From Semisulcospira habei (Eukaryota; Mollusca; Gastropoda; Semisulcospiridae): a stretch of DNA of 64,000 nt. Position numbers and translations under genes: made by a program. The stretch covers positions 163,118,760 to 163,182,759 of the forward strand of contig BTPG01000003.1 in NCBI GenBank assembly GCA_036245525.1, written 5' to 3'. The notes below the pieces were generated by a model. That model made no database searches. It saw nothing but the letters and a program-made list of their open reading frames with translations, and had not been told where the DNA came from. The first letter of the stretch is position 1; every line of letters starts with the position of its first letter. Of this stretch, positions 11,187-24,200 are shown one piece after another.

Positions 11187-12188
11187 TTTTGCCGATTTCC
11201 TACAATTTGATCTCAACGTGGTCTCATGTCTGATACAAATTTGGTTGACCCCTCACAAAGGTCAAGGGTCACAGGAGGTTGACAAATGTGTGAAAAATGC
11301 ATTGAAAGCTCTGTACTGCCCAAATGAAATTTGTCTTCAGATTCGCACAATTGTACATGTACTTTAACCCTTTGCATGTTGGTAGCGGTTTTTTATGCAG
11401 TGATTCCTGACAGAAACCCCTGCCGACAAGCAATGGGTTTACTTTGAGAAAGTTTTTTAAGAAAAGCCATGAACATTGTAAGTAGGAGAAAGCACTGTCA
11501 AGGGAGAGAATTGTGCATTATCGACCAATAATCAAAGGTGTAGGTCGGTCAAAGCACCAAAAAAATATGGGAAAGAGGGAGTCCCAAGTTCTTGTGAATG
11601 CCTCCTACACCCACCCACCCCTATCCCCCTGAAAGGGGGCGTGTTGCACATTGACTGGATGCCCAGCCCCTACGGAGCACCTCCTTCCCAGTCAATGTGC
11701 AATTAGCCCCCTTTAATTCGGACATTTACTGGTTCCAGTCACTTAACTATTTTCAACCTGATACACCCATTGCTTGAAATAAAGTTACTATGACAGTTCA
11801 AGGGTGGTGCCAGAATAGCTTGGCACCAGAGGCACCAAGCTATTCTGGCACCACCCTTGGAACTAAAATGGTTGATCAACCCCCTAAATTGTAATGTAGC
11901 CTTCATAAGAAAATAAGCAAATTTAAAGAAAAATCAGCCTTAGGATGTAATGGGTTAATGTCTATGCATTCTAATTTGGTCGAACCCTTATAAAGGTCAG
12001 GGGTTACAGGAGGTTTGCATGTGTGAAAAATGCAGGCTTTTTCAGAAAATGTGGATTTTGCAGGTACAAATACCAACTCTTCACTCTTTTATTCTCCATG
12101 CAATAACAGCTGCCAGTGACTGAATGAGACTCATACCAGGGGTCAGGAGGTATTGACTAACCGCTGACACATGTGCTTCTGCTGAATG

Positions 12189-12256
<68 letters not shown>

Positions 12257-15200
12257 TGTGTGTGTATAAGAGGACGTGCGATTTGTGTGCATCAGTGTTT
12301 ATTTCTTCAAAATCATTACCAATGACATGACTACTAGGAAGTGTCTACTTACACAATTTTAGCCTAAGAACCCGTTGTGCTATCGCACAACCCGGGAGGC
12401 ACTCGGGGAACCCCCAGAGGGGCCGAAAGTTGTCTCCCGTGCCTGCCCATCCGGTTCCGAGTCATACAATGATTCCTCGGTCAGTCTACTTAGCTCGCAC
12501 CGTTCAGACGTGTTTGCTTAGATTCCAGACTTGCCCTCATGCGACCGGTTTGGAACCCGTGCTGGACTGTTGTTGGGCCCTGCGGTGCCCTCCTTACCTT
12601 GTGCTTCGCTTCCGAGGGAGCTTCTGTTGCTCTGCTGTTGCTTCTCAACACTTCTTCCCGCCTTCCCGCGCTGACGGTGGTATGGAGGTGCCTTCCTTTG
12701 TTCCCGCTACTGTGGAGAGGTAAGGTAGCTGTTCTAGCCTTCGGCCGGCCTCCGGGCGGGACGCTGGTTCGTTGGATCCGTCGGCTTCACGTGTTATATT
12801 TGACTACCATTTGCGTCGGACTTCGTCTTAGCTTGGCGTGGCCCCTGGGGCCAGTGCCCATGCTCTTCGCTGGCGGTTCGAGTGTGGTGTGGCTGGGCGC
12901 TTACTGCGTTGTGCTTTGTTCCTTGGCGTCGTAGGCTGCACTTAGCTTGGCGGGACCCCTCGCTCACGTGTTGTAGGGCCTAACCCCATTTACGTTTGAT
13001 TTGCTTCGTAACCTTGGCCTCAAATGTTCGTCTTAGCTGGGCGGAGGCACATGCTCTCGCTCGTACGCTTGCATGTGTATTATGTGTTGCAGTTGCCAGG
13101 TGCGGACCTGCACACTGTGCGGCGATTTCCAGTGGCCAACGGACAACCACAAGGTCTGCCTTCCCTGCTCGGGCTGTGCCTCGGACCGCGCCTGTGACAT
13201 CTGCTCCGCCTGGCCTGAACTGAGGTGGTCTCAGTTATGGAGCTTCTACAGGCGGGACCGGCCGTCCCCTGTGAGTGACCCTCCCGTCCAGGCGCCCCCC
13301 ACTGTGCCCAGAGCAGTGACCAAACGCGACCGTGCCGACCCTTTGGAACGGACGCCGCGCCCAACGTGTGCACCCAGCACTGCTCGGAGAACTGAGGTCA
13401 ATGCGCGGACACACAGCGCCCGCCTCACGGAGCCCGGCCTACGGGGACGCGCGTCACGCCGCCCCTTGTCCGCTATCAGTTCTCGCTCGTCTCTCACGCT
13501 TGCGGACTCTTCCGGGGAGTCCATATGCCGGCAGGGAGCCCGCCTCACTGAGCCCGGCTCTCAGAGATGAAGTGCCATGCGCCCGAGGACCTCGGACCCT
13601 ATGGAGCCCTCTCGAGTTTCCTCCTACTCCTGGCGATCTCGCTCTCCTGTGGACGCTCGTCGGAAGGACCGCCACGCGCACCGGACGACCGGCAGCCCCC
13701 CCCCACCCCCCCGCTTGGTTTCTTCGCGCTCAGCCCAGTCTGCAGCGCAACCTTCCTCGCGCACACTTCGTGCCTCGCCATCACCCTTCTGCCTCCCCTC
13801 GGCGCCGCTCAGGCAGGAGCCCTCGTCGTCAGGATCATGGACGACGCTCCCATCTTCGCAGCCGCTCCCCTTGCGCCTCCTGGCGTGACTTCCCCCGATC
13901 TCCACCCCGGTATCGCCGCAGCCCCCGTTTGGCCTCTCGGCGTGTTTTGTCTTCCTCTAGCCTTCCCCGCTGCTCCACCCCCTCCCCCCCCCCCCCCCCC
14001 CCGCCCCCTCAGGATGATAAGGCCCTGAGTCTTCTCGCTGAGGACTCCGTCTCCACGCTGCTTGGTGCTCCTAGCTTCCACCGCTTTTTGTTTGACCGTT
14101 GCAGACATCTCGGACCCTTCACCGTTGGCTGCGACCTCTCGTTCGGACACCGTTCTCGCCCTAGATGAGGTGTCCCGCCTCATCTCGGCTGCCCTCCCAG
14201 TGGACGCTTGCCCCCCGCCCCCCCCCCCCCCCCCCCCCTCCCGCGCTCAAGCAGAAGGTCTCTTCATCAACGCTGGCAGGCAGTCCAAGAAGTTCAAGTC
14301 GCTCCCTCAACCTCCTAGATTTCGCGACATGCAGGACGCCTTCTCCGCTCATCTGCTCGCCACTCCACGGGAGACCAATTTCTTCTCCGACCGTAGGTGG
14401 CCCCCCCGGCCTCGACATCGCCTTTCGTCAGGGATGATATTCCGGACACTCCCAGGCCTTCGTCTGCCCCCTTCCCACAGTGGACCCTGCGGCCATCCTT
14501 CAGGCGGGCGGCCTCACCCTCCTAAAGCGTGTGATTCCCTGTGGCTTGGATAGTATGGCTACGCTTGTTCGCAACACCCTCGCCTGCTCGGGCTTCCTTG
14601 AGCTGCTCACCCAAGCCTTCGTTCGCCGGATCGAGGACGCCTGGCATCCCTCCTTGACTCCCCTCCTAGGAGATCTCCTCGCTCTCGCAGAAGTGGCCAA
14701 CCAGGCAGCCTATCACTCGTCCGTCGATGCCATGGCGGCCTCCTCCAATTGTGACCTCATGCGTCTGGATGCCATTCTGCTGGCCTGTCAGGGTATGCCT
14801 CCAGACCTGCGTAACCAGCTTCGCCGTTCCCCCCTGTGTGGACCCCTCCACTTCGGTGACACCTAGAACTCAGTGAAGACGGCGAATGCAGATCGGTGGC
14901 CTGGTAAGACTGCTCCCCCTCGCTTTCGTCCGGCCCGCAAGGCTCCAGGTCGCGCCCTGCAGGTCTCCAGACCCCCTGCGTCCTCTGGCCCCGCGCCCCC
15001 CGCCGCCACCCCGCCTTCGGCCAGCCCGGCCAAGTTAGCTCCTTTGCCCCCACCCGGCCCCATCCTGCCCGTCGCCCAGGGCGCGGACGGGCTGCCTGAC
15101 CCTTGCGCTCCTCCGCTCCTGCCAGCCGTCCTGGGATCTCCAGTCGGCGGGAGGCTTGCCCTGTGCAACGAAGTGTGGCACTCGCTGTTCCCAGACGACC

Positions 15201-18200
15201 CCTGGATTCGGACCATCGTCTCCCACGGCCTTTGGATATCCTTCCACTCTCCTCCTCCGCTTTGTCACTCCCCTGGGTGGACCTCCGTGCCCTCTGACGC
15301 GCTGAAGACCAGCGTCTACGCTGAGAAGTCACCGCTCTCCTGCAGAAGGCCGCCACAGAGGTGGTGTGCGCCACGACTCTCCAGCCTTCTACAGCCGCCT
15401 CTTTCTGGTGCCCAAACCGGGCAGCAAGTGGCGCCCAGTCATCGACCTCTCGGCACTGAACGCCTTTATCACGGCACCTTCCTTCCGCATGGAGACTGCC
15501 AGAGCCCTTAGAGCCTCCGTCCAGCCTTTGGACTTCGCGGTGAGCCTGGATCTATCCAACGCATACCTGCACATCCCCATTCACCCCGCTTCGAGGAGGT
15601 ACCTCCGCTTCGCCTGTCAACCTCAGCCCCTGGGTCTTTACCCGCCTTATGGACGCAGTGGTGGCCAAGGCTCGGTAGTCGTCTTCCAGTCCAACGTCCA
15701 ACTACCTCGACGGCCTCCTCTTACGCAACCAGTCGGTGGCCGTCTTAGCAGCGGACAGGAATGCGCTGATGCGGCTTTTGGCTCAGTTGGGGTTTCTGAT
15801 CAACGCTGGCTGTTACGTGTTGAGTCGTAGTCGTAGTATGATATCACACCAGACGCACGCACGTAAGGTTCTTTTAAATATACTTCATTCAGCTGCAATC
15901 CGTCACACGTGGCTTAAGGATGTAGACTACACTGGAGTAACAGTTCCAACAATATTTTATTTCAGCGATGCGATCTCCACACAATGCATTCCCAAATGCA
16001 CCAACACTGATACAATGTCTCTTTTGAAAATGTCAACACTGGCAACACAATGTTTCTCATACAACGTACACCACCGTTACGCTGCGTCTCTCACAATGTA
16101 CACCCTATACGGGCCACGTACCTATGATAAACTGTGTGTCCCTACAACAATGCATGACAATGTACACCACGGCAGTTTACCCTTCTCTGAATTCCTCTTT
16201 TTAGTTGGGCTCTGTGCCAGCCGAGACCCACTTCACTGATAAGCACTGATAAGTGCGCGCGGGTCATAGCAGGCTCCAGCCTAGCTGCTGGCGGGAAGCG
16301 TTGCGCTCTTTGTTCCCTGTTGAAGTCTGTCAGGCATGTGATAAGTTTAGCCTGTTTATAACTTATTATTACCGTGGCTACAAAGTTGCAATCGTAAATA
16401 TCATTATGTAACACTATGCTTGAAATCGTCCTCTTCAAGCTCATATAAGTTTGGTTTGAACACCTCTTCGAATTCTGTGGTTATTACTTGATTACAACGT
16501 GTGTAGTTCGAGGAACTTACCTTCCGCTGTAGACAATGCTTGTGTGTAAATGACTTGTTTTCTGTGCCGGATGTATCACTCCAATGTGTGCCCTTATCTG
16601 ATGCATTATGTATAGTATAGCTTGTTAAAGCCATGGAGAATGGACATTCCTTTCCAAGACATTTGGAAGCCGTGAATTCTTTGTGTAAACTTTGTGGTAG
16701 AAGGTCTAGGCGAGCAGTCAAAGACAAAAACAAACCCGTGGTTTTTGTGCACTAAATACACCAGTGATATATTTTCGTGTTACATTATTGATGTGCTCAA
16801 CGACCAGGAAGGGAAGCATTCTAAATCAATTTGTTGCATGTGTCACACAACAGAAGCTTAGAATCCTTCTGACAGAACATTTGGCTTTGGTTTCTCCACA
16901 TTTTCATGAGGTATTCACAGACTGCCACTCGTCCAAAAAAAATGAAACTGATCGGCCTATCAAGTTTTGATAGGCATCATAGTGACCCTGTAGACAATCA
17001 TTTTAAGCCATTTAAATGTGACACTAAGCCGGAACTGAATCTCGTAACAGCAAACAGTAAACCTCTGATTTGTGTATTGTTTTTAAACTGTGTTAAAATT
17101 GTGATATTGTTAAAAACATTGACTGTATCGGTGAAACTCGCATACTTCATGTCGGCGCGCTGTGAATGGATTACCGTTTTTACTTGGCCCACCAAACCGG
17201 CTTTAGCAGGATTCAGGTATGTGGTTGTGAAGATTTTTAGCATGGGATATGCGAGTTAAGACATCTGTTGACAGCACTGACTTTGTCTGAACTTTCCAGC
17301 AACTTTTGTTTTTGAACAGTGATGTGATAAAAAGTTTGATAAACTAACGGAAGGCGGCATCTAATCCGTCTCCTAGTGATACTTTTAGCCAGTGCAAGAC
17401 AAACATCCATGCAGATTACCCCAGCATTTTTGGTGTCCAAAGATAGTACAATTTCTCCTTTACAAGACGACGTATTTTCAAATAATCACTCACAACTGCA
17501 GGTGAATTAATTCCGGTTTACAGACAACATCTGTAATTTACAGCTTATTCGCCGATGTATGCAGCAGAGGCTAAGAGCTAATCGGGGTCAAGCACAGTAG
17601 TACTGTAGACAAAGACGGCTGCTGCGCTATTCGTATCCCCAGCGGAAGCGAGACCGCATAGCTGGTGCATTATCAGTGATGGTATTTAGCGCGCTGATAG
17701 CAAGGGGAAGGAGGCTGCCTCGCTATCTCAGTGCTCCCGCGAAGCCGATCTCTTAAGTGTGCTGGCTCACGCCGGCGGGCATAGAGCTGAAAACTAAAGA
17801 GCATAGGCTAAACTGCCATGACACACGTGCTTCCTAGCACCATCTTTTATAGTAAAACAACTTTCCAGAATAATCCAAAGAATTCACACAACGCAACCCA
17901 TCAGAATGGAACACGTAACTGAAACTCATAAATATTAATAAAAAAAGAACTTTATAGAATAACTACAATAGTCTACAAAAATTTGACTGCTAATTTCAGC
18001 CCCAAATCCAAGTGTGTAATGACATCACACAAAAGTATGGCAGACCGTTCATGACCTTTAATAATACACTGACTGGCCGCTAAATTCACGCGCACAAAAA
18101 AATAAATATGACTAAGATTAGAGCCTCTCTACTAAAATGTTGCTTACATTTTGATGTCACATGTACGAGGTCACTAGACAGCATGACCTTGCTCGAACGT

Positions 18201-21200
18201 TCTGGTTTATTCTCAGCGAACCTACGCATAACAAAAATCGACCGCTCTTCTCCGTGCGACTTTGCTAGAAGCTTCCAGACTAAACTTAGCGTATCATAAC
18301 GAAGCCAATTCCGCTATCTGCGCGGACGATAGAAAATCTTACTGAAAAGGTACGTGATACGTAACCAAGATAGCTCAAATAAATATCGGATCGTTTCCTA
18401 CAATTAACACATGCATGCTCTCACAGAACAACACAACCACAATCGTAACACTGACAAATCGGACTTCACGCCCTCTCGCCGGTTCGTCCACCTCAGCATG
18501 GAGTTCGCTACCGACCTCAACAGAGTACGTTTGCCGGAGCAGCAGATTCAGCTGTTAGCTGCCTTGGCCTGCGAGTTAGACCAACAAGACACAGCCCCTG
18601 CCAGACAAGACGCAGCCCCTGCCAGAGTCTGGCTTCAGCTCCTCGGCGTTATGAATGCGGCCGCGGATCTCCTCCCACTCGTCGTCTCTACTCCAGGCCG
18701 ATACAGCTGCATCTCCTGCTCCACAGGACCCGTCCTCCGCCGACTTGACAGCCGTGGTACCGGTAACTCCGATGCTTCACCCCCACCTGCAGCGTTGGAT
18801 GGATCCTGCTTGGCTGGCTACCGGAGTTCCCCCTGCCCCCCGAAAGTTATCCATGTGTGTCGACGCCAGTCTCTCCGGGTGGTGAGCCCATCTGCTACCG
18901 GACTTCTGCACGACGTCCGGTTCCTGGCCTCCAGACCTGGCCGTCAGGGATATCAACTGGTTGGAGCTGCAAGCAGTTTGGCAAGCCCTCATCGCTTGGG
19001 AGACGAGGCTCGGTCACCAGGAACTGCTGCAACAACATGACAGTGGTGGCGTACATCCAGAAGCAAGGCGGTACTCGCTCCCCCGACCTGTGCATGCTCT
19101 TCTACCGTCTGATGCTCTGGTGCCAGGACCGTGGCATTTCCCTCTGGGCGCGACACATTCCTGGCCACCTGAATGTCTTGGCCGACTCTCTCTCTCATCA
19201 CGGCCAGCTGCTCCACATGGAGTGGACTCTTCGCCGAGACATCTTCCAGATGATCTGTGCGCACTGGGAGACCCCCTTGGTCGACTTGTTCGCCACGAGG
19301 TGGAACCACAAGCTTCCCCTCTTCGTCTCCCAGATCCCGGACCCCCTGGCCTGGGCTGTCGACGTACTCCATCTCCTGGGATGGTCTGATAGCTTATGCT
19401 TACCCCCCTGACAGTCCTCGTCCCCAAAGTCCTCCTCAAGCTTCGGGGGTGCAATGCGGTCGTCTTGCTGGTCGCCCCGTTCTCCTGGAACCGGTCTTGG
19501 ACCACCGACCTCCTCAGCCTCGCCACGGACCCCCCCCCCCTGTGGTTACCCACGCCAGGGACGATGCTCAAGCAGCCTCGCCAATCGCTGTTCCACCCAT
19601 GCCCGGAGCGTCTCCTCCTTCATGCCTGGAGATTGTGCGGCATGCCCTCTCCACTCAAAGCTTCTTGAGTGCAGCAGTGGAAGCGATCGCTTCAGCCCGC
19701 AGACCCTCGACACGGCGCGTCTACGAGGGAAAATGGTGAGTGCTGTGCTCCTGGTGCGAGGACCACCGCCTCCCCCACCGGTTTGACGAATCCCTAGCTC
19801 ACGGACTTCTTCCTCTGGTTCTTCAGAGACCAGGGCTTAGCCCCAATCACCATCAGGGGCTACCTGTCCATGATTGCCGACACCTACCAGCACCTCGGCT
19901 GCCCGGACCCCGGCTCCTGTAAAGACATCGCCGATCTTATGACTCACTTCGGCCTGCAGTGTCCAGTGCCCCACTCTCTTGTTCCTCGCTGGGACCTCCC
20001 CCGGGTGCTGATGTGGCTAAACTCCGCCAGATTTGAACCGCTGCCATTGGCCCGCTTCGCGGATTTGACGCGGAAGACATGCTTCCTGTTGGCCCTTGCC
20101 ACCGCGGCCCAAGTCGGCGAGCTACATGCGCTTTCAGCGCGCCCTGCCTGCCTACAGTTTCATGCGGATGGCTCCGAGCATCTTCTCACGGACCCTGCTT
20201 TCCTTGCCAAGACCAGGTCTCCATTGACCGCGCCACAGGTGATCACTCTACGGCCGCTGCGTGGGATGAACTTTCCCCGGCAACAAGATCCCGTGCGCGC
20301 CCTACGCGATTACCTACGCCGAACCAAAGCCATCCGTAGAGGATGCGCACACCTCTTCCTGCCTCTAAAACCCGGCAGAACTGACATTACAGCCCAGACG
20401 ATATCTTCCTGGCTACGCTGGGTCATTAGGTCCGCCTACCAGGACCTCTCCCCACAGGGAGCGAAGAGGCTCAAGATACACGCACATGAGGTACGAGCCA
20501 TGGCCACGAGTCTCACATTCGACCAGAACTGCGCTGTCAAGGACATCGTGGTGGTCGTGGGCTGGCGAGCTGAATCAACCTTCGCTCGCTTCTACCTCCG
20601 GGATCTGGCAGGCCAGCGAGACAACCTCGCTCTGGTGGGGGACATCACTGCGGCGCAACACTCCCTCCCAGCGCAGGTATGCACTTAGCTAAAATTGTTG
20701 GGAGTGTGCGACAGGGAGGATGGCTCTGCATTGGCCCCGTGGGGGTGTTTGGGGTAGCGGCACCCGCCTCCTTCTCGCTATTCTCGCTAGTAGTCATGTC
20801 ATCGGTAATGTTTTTGAAGAAATAAATTAATTTTTCTCTAAAAGGTATTTTTTCGAAAAATACTTATCGATGACATGACTCGGAGGACCCTCCCACCTGC
20901 CCCGCTTGCCCCTGGTGAGCTAAGTATCCTGACTGAGGAATCATCGTATGACTTGGAACCGGATGAGCAAGCACGGGAGACAACTCTCAGCCCCTCTGGG
21001 GGTTCCCCGAGTGCCCGGGTTGTGCGATAGCACAACGGATTCTTAGGCTAAAATTGTGTGAGTAAGTAGACACTTCCTAGTAGTCATGTCATCGGTAAGT
21101 ATTTTTCGAAAAAAATACCTTTTAGAGAAAAATGAATTTTTTTGTGTCTGAGTGTTAATATCTGTTGCTATCCACTCCATAAAATTTCCCCTTCTTTGAC

Positions 21201-24200
21201 ACATGTACTGATAATTATATTGTATAACAAGCAAATTAATATTCATGAACTTGCTTGATATACTTTCCTTCCCATGATCGCTTGCAGACCAGAAAGATTC
21301 AATCGTGATGCTTGCCTCTGTCAAAACAAAAACGCTAAATATACTCATACTGTCACATTAGCAAGCTCGATCCTTATGTTTACTAGTAATGAAATACTTC
21401 TTAGTGTATATGTATGCTCAAACTTTCTTTCCCATACACACATATAAACAAAGAACAGACAGCAGCAAAAATGCGAATCGAATCACCGTGAGATTGACGA
21501 CACTGATGTCCACTAGTGATAGTGACAACCTTAGAAAAGGCTGTCATTATCCGTGATCTATTACTCAACAACATGCACGATTATGGAAAGCACTGATGTC
21601 TACACAGTGAAACGAAATTTCTGTGCTGATTTAGTCGACAGTACAATATGTGGCACACAACATAGGTCACCATATGGACAGAGACAAACGCACATCGGAA
21701 GTATTACTCCCAGGTTCATAAATAGACATAGTTATTAATGTCTGTAGTCGCATCTAAGGCAGCTTATCCGTTTGTTTTCTCCTACATTGGAGGCGTGCGA
21801 GAGGGAATAGATTGCGCAATGAAACATGTTCAGCAGTGTCAGATTTGCTGGGTTCTGTATGTTTGAAGCATACATTTGGTGTTGGACAGTAAAGTTCCCT
21901 TCCGCCTATGTGCATGTAAACTTTACGTCATGTCATCTCCTTTGCAACATTTTAGAAAAGTCTGACTCAACTCCAGACTATGTGGGCCCTAGACTGATGT
22001 CAAAGAGTTTTGTGGTGACATGATTTTTCTAGTACATGTAGTACACACCTTGCCACTATCAATGGTGCTGAAGGGGTATTGTTCGCTAGGTTTCAGCGAA
22101 AATCTAAAAATACATGAAAATACCCTGCAAAAATCTACACAGTTTGAATAAACTTGGGCATAAATCTACCCAGTGTAAATTTGTGCTGTCGCTATTCTAT
22201 TGAGATATTTATATTTGAGTAAATTCAAGTCTTTGTTGATTTATGCTGGGCGGAATCATGATGTGAAGATTCACACTGACTTTATTTAGCTCTAAAAATA
22301 AATGGAAAATCAGAGGAACACATTTGCACTGGGTAGATGCACGCCTAGGTGGATTTGCGCTGAATACATTTCAGTTAGTAGTGTCAAGTTTGGAAGTTTT
22401 ATGTCCAAATATAGTGAAATTGACCACTTCAGCACCAATGGCGGTAATCAGAAGGACTCTGATAATGTTTTGTTTTGAACTGGGTACATAAATTAAGCAA
22501 TTGCCGTGAGATGGCCTTAGTTGCCTGCTCGGCGTTAAACCTAAATAACCTATATTAAGCAACATTTTGCATGATATAGTGCCGATAAACAGACAGAAAT
22601 ATAGGAGAAATTGACCACTTCAGCACCAATGGCAGTAATCAAAAGGACTCTGGTAAAGTTTTGTTTTTAACTGGGTACATAGATTATATTGAGCAACATT
22701 TTGCTTGTTATAGTGCCAATAAACGGACAGATGTGATTACTTGACCCGAATCAAAATGTCCTCGTCTTACGACTAGGACATTTTGATTCGGGTCTCGTAA
22801 TCATATCTGTCTGTTATCGGCACTATATCATGCAAAATGTTGCTCAGTATAATATAATATATATATGTGATATGTATAGCAGTAATATGATTTGTGAGCT
22901 GTGACTACATTGTTTATATGTATGCAATACGTATATGCTAATTATATGTTTATAGTTTTGTATTTTCTTACTGAGACAAGACACTGTAATTTCTCTTTTA
23001 TTTGAATCTTTGATAAGACACTTAACACTGTCAGAAAGGTCAAGATCACAAAGGTCAGATGAAATATATGCATTGGTCATATGCGTGCATGAGCTATAAG
23101 GGCTTTGCGTTTCTTGTTAATGTAGGTGATCAAAATGTCAATAGCTGCATGAACTTACCTCTCTCACTGTGTGATTGTAGTTGTACTGTGTTTGCTTTAA
23201 ATTTCAGTGTGTTGGCGAATGCCATGTGTTTCATGTTAAACCATTTACCCCCAAGTCCTATAGCAGGAGATGGATTGACCATGATAATTCAAGGGTTTTT
23301 CCAGAAGAGCTTGGCGCCTGAAGGCGCCAAGCTCTTCTGGCACTACCCTTGAATTATCATGGTCAGTCCATCTCATGCAACTGGTATGAAGCCATTCAGT
23401 AACACCTCCAAAATTTGGAAAATTCGGCTGCGGGGTTAAATGGGTTAACGTGTGTGCCACTTTCTGTTGATTTGCAATGGGAATAAAGCATCTGTATACT
23501 GTGCTGTGCTATTGTGTTACAAAGCTATCGAGTGTCCATCCTGTGACTGTCTCTGGCCACAAGTGTAAATGTGTTTGTTCAGCATTAAGCAAGTGGCCTT
23601 TTGTCCAACTGTGTTCAATTTCAGCCCAGCGACTATTTGCTTACTGGGTCTGTAAGTGTCTTTGCACTAGTGAGGTATGCATTGCTTGCAACCACTGGAA
23701 GGACACAGCTACAACTATTACAAAGCAGGCTTTTAACCCTTTGGCTGTCAGAGATTTTTGTTGTGATGATTCCTGCAGGAATCATTGTGACAAAAAGCAC
23801 TACTAATAGCCAGAGGGTTAACTCATTACATGTAAGTTTGTTTAGTGAATGGTCATTGGGCAGATGTTGCCTGATGACCATTTGTTCTGAACATTCTCTT
23901 TGCAGTACTGAGGTACATCGCGCAACGTAAGCATCGTCCGTCTCCGGGGTGGGTGTTGGCCGAGGATGACCTCTTCACTTACTGTCGGATCTTGAAAAAA
24001 GAGGACCTTGAGATGCTGCCCATGACTGTGTTCACCATTTCCACAGGCATGAGCCTTGACGATGCTATCACCTCGGTGGAAGAACGAACGCGAGCTGAAC
24101 TGCCTGTAACTGTGAGTTTCTTTGTTTTTTCCCTAAATCATACATATTTTACCCCAGTTTGCATGCAGCCATTGTTTCTGTAATTATTATGAAACTTGGC

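Larger units (their letters stand above)
9850..11340 (+). repeat. Dispersed repeat R1, copy 1 (AGGTCA-rich)
   Basis: Recurring blocks are GGCAAGACCTTTCTAAACAT, ACCAATTTGAGTGACC, AAAGGTCAAGGTCACAGG and GATACCTGATGGTAAGACC. The unit is about 150-170 bp and is partly tandem. This copy is interrupted by a LINE tail (10181-10399) and two long C-runs (about 11059-11072, 11156-11186). Other copies are at about 33008-33996 and 34563-35378. No coding capacity. Confidence 0.8.
12298..21139 (+). mobile_element. DIRS-B: near-complete but inactive DIRS retrotransposon with a nested LTR insertion
   Basis: Inverted terminal repeats (12298-12496 and 20917-21139) enclose gag, RT/RNase H and tyrosine recombinase remnants on the + strand. 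A 93-bp internal complementary region lies at 20788-20880. Without the nested 2,640-bp insertion the element is about 6.2 kb, normal for metazoan DIRS. It lies in the same orientation as the host gene, inside its largest intron. The RT has a YLDD-to-YLDG change plus a deletion. RNase H lost its SDN block. The recombinase has Gln at the first catalytic Arg. I did not recognise a DAM-like methyltransferase between RNase H and recombinase. As expected for DIRS, no target duplication is visible. Confidence 0.9.

Noticed and set aside
10777..11367. 196-residue + strand frame
   Set aside because: Passes through R1 and two poly(C) runs. The proline blocks are homopolymer artefacts.
12430..12934. Open frames between the DIRS-B left ITR and gag
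   Set aside because: No conserved motif and overlapping frames of equal quality. Treated as the element's leader.
15811..18450. Interpretation of the insertion as a DNA transposon
   Set aside because: Only the terminal 7 bp are inverted (TGTTACG/CGTAACA), with a 5-bp duplication and TG..CA ends. An LTR origin fits better.
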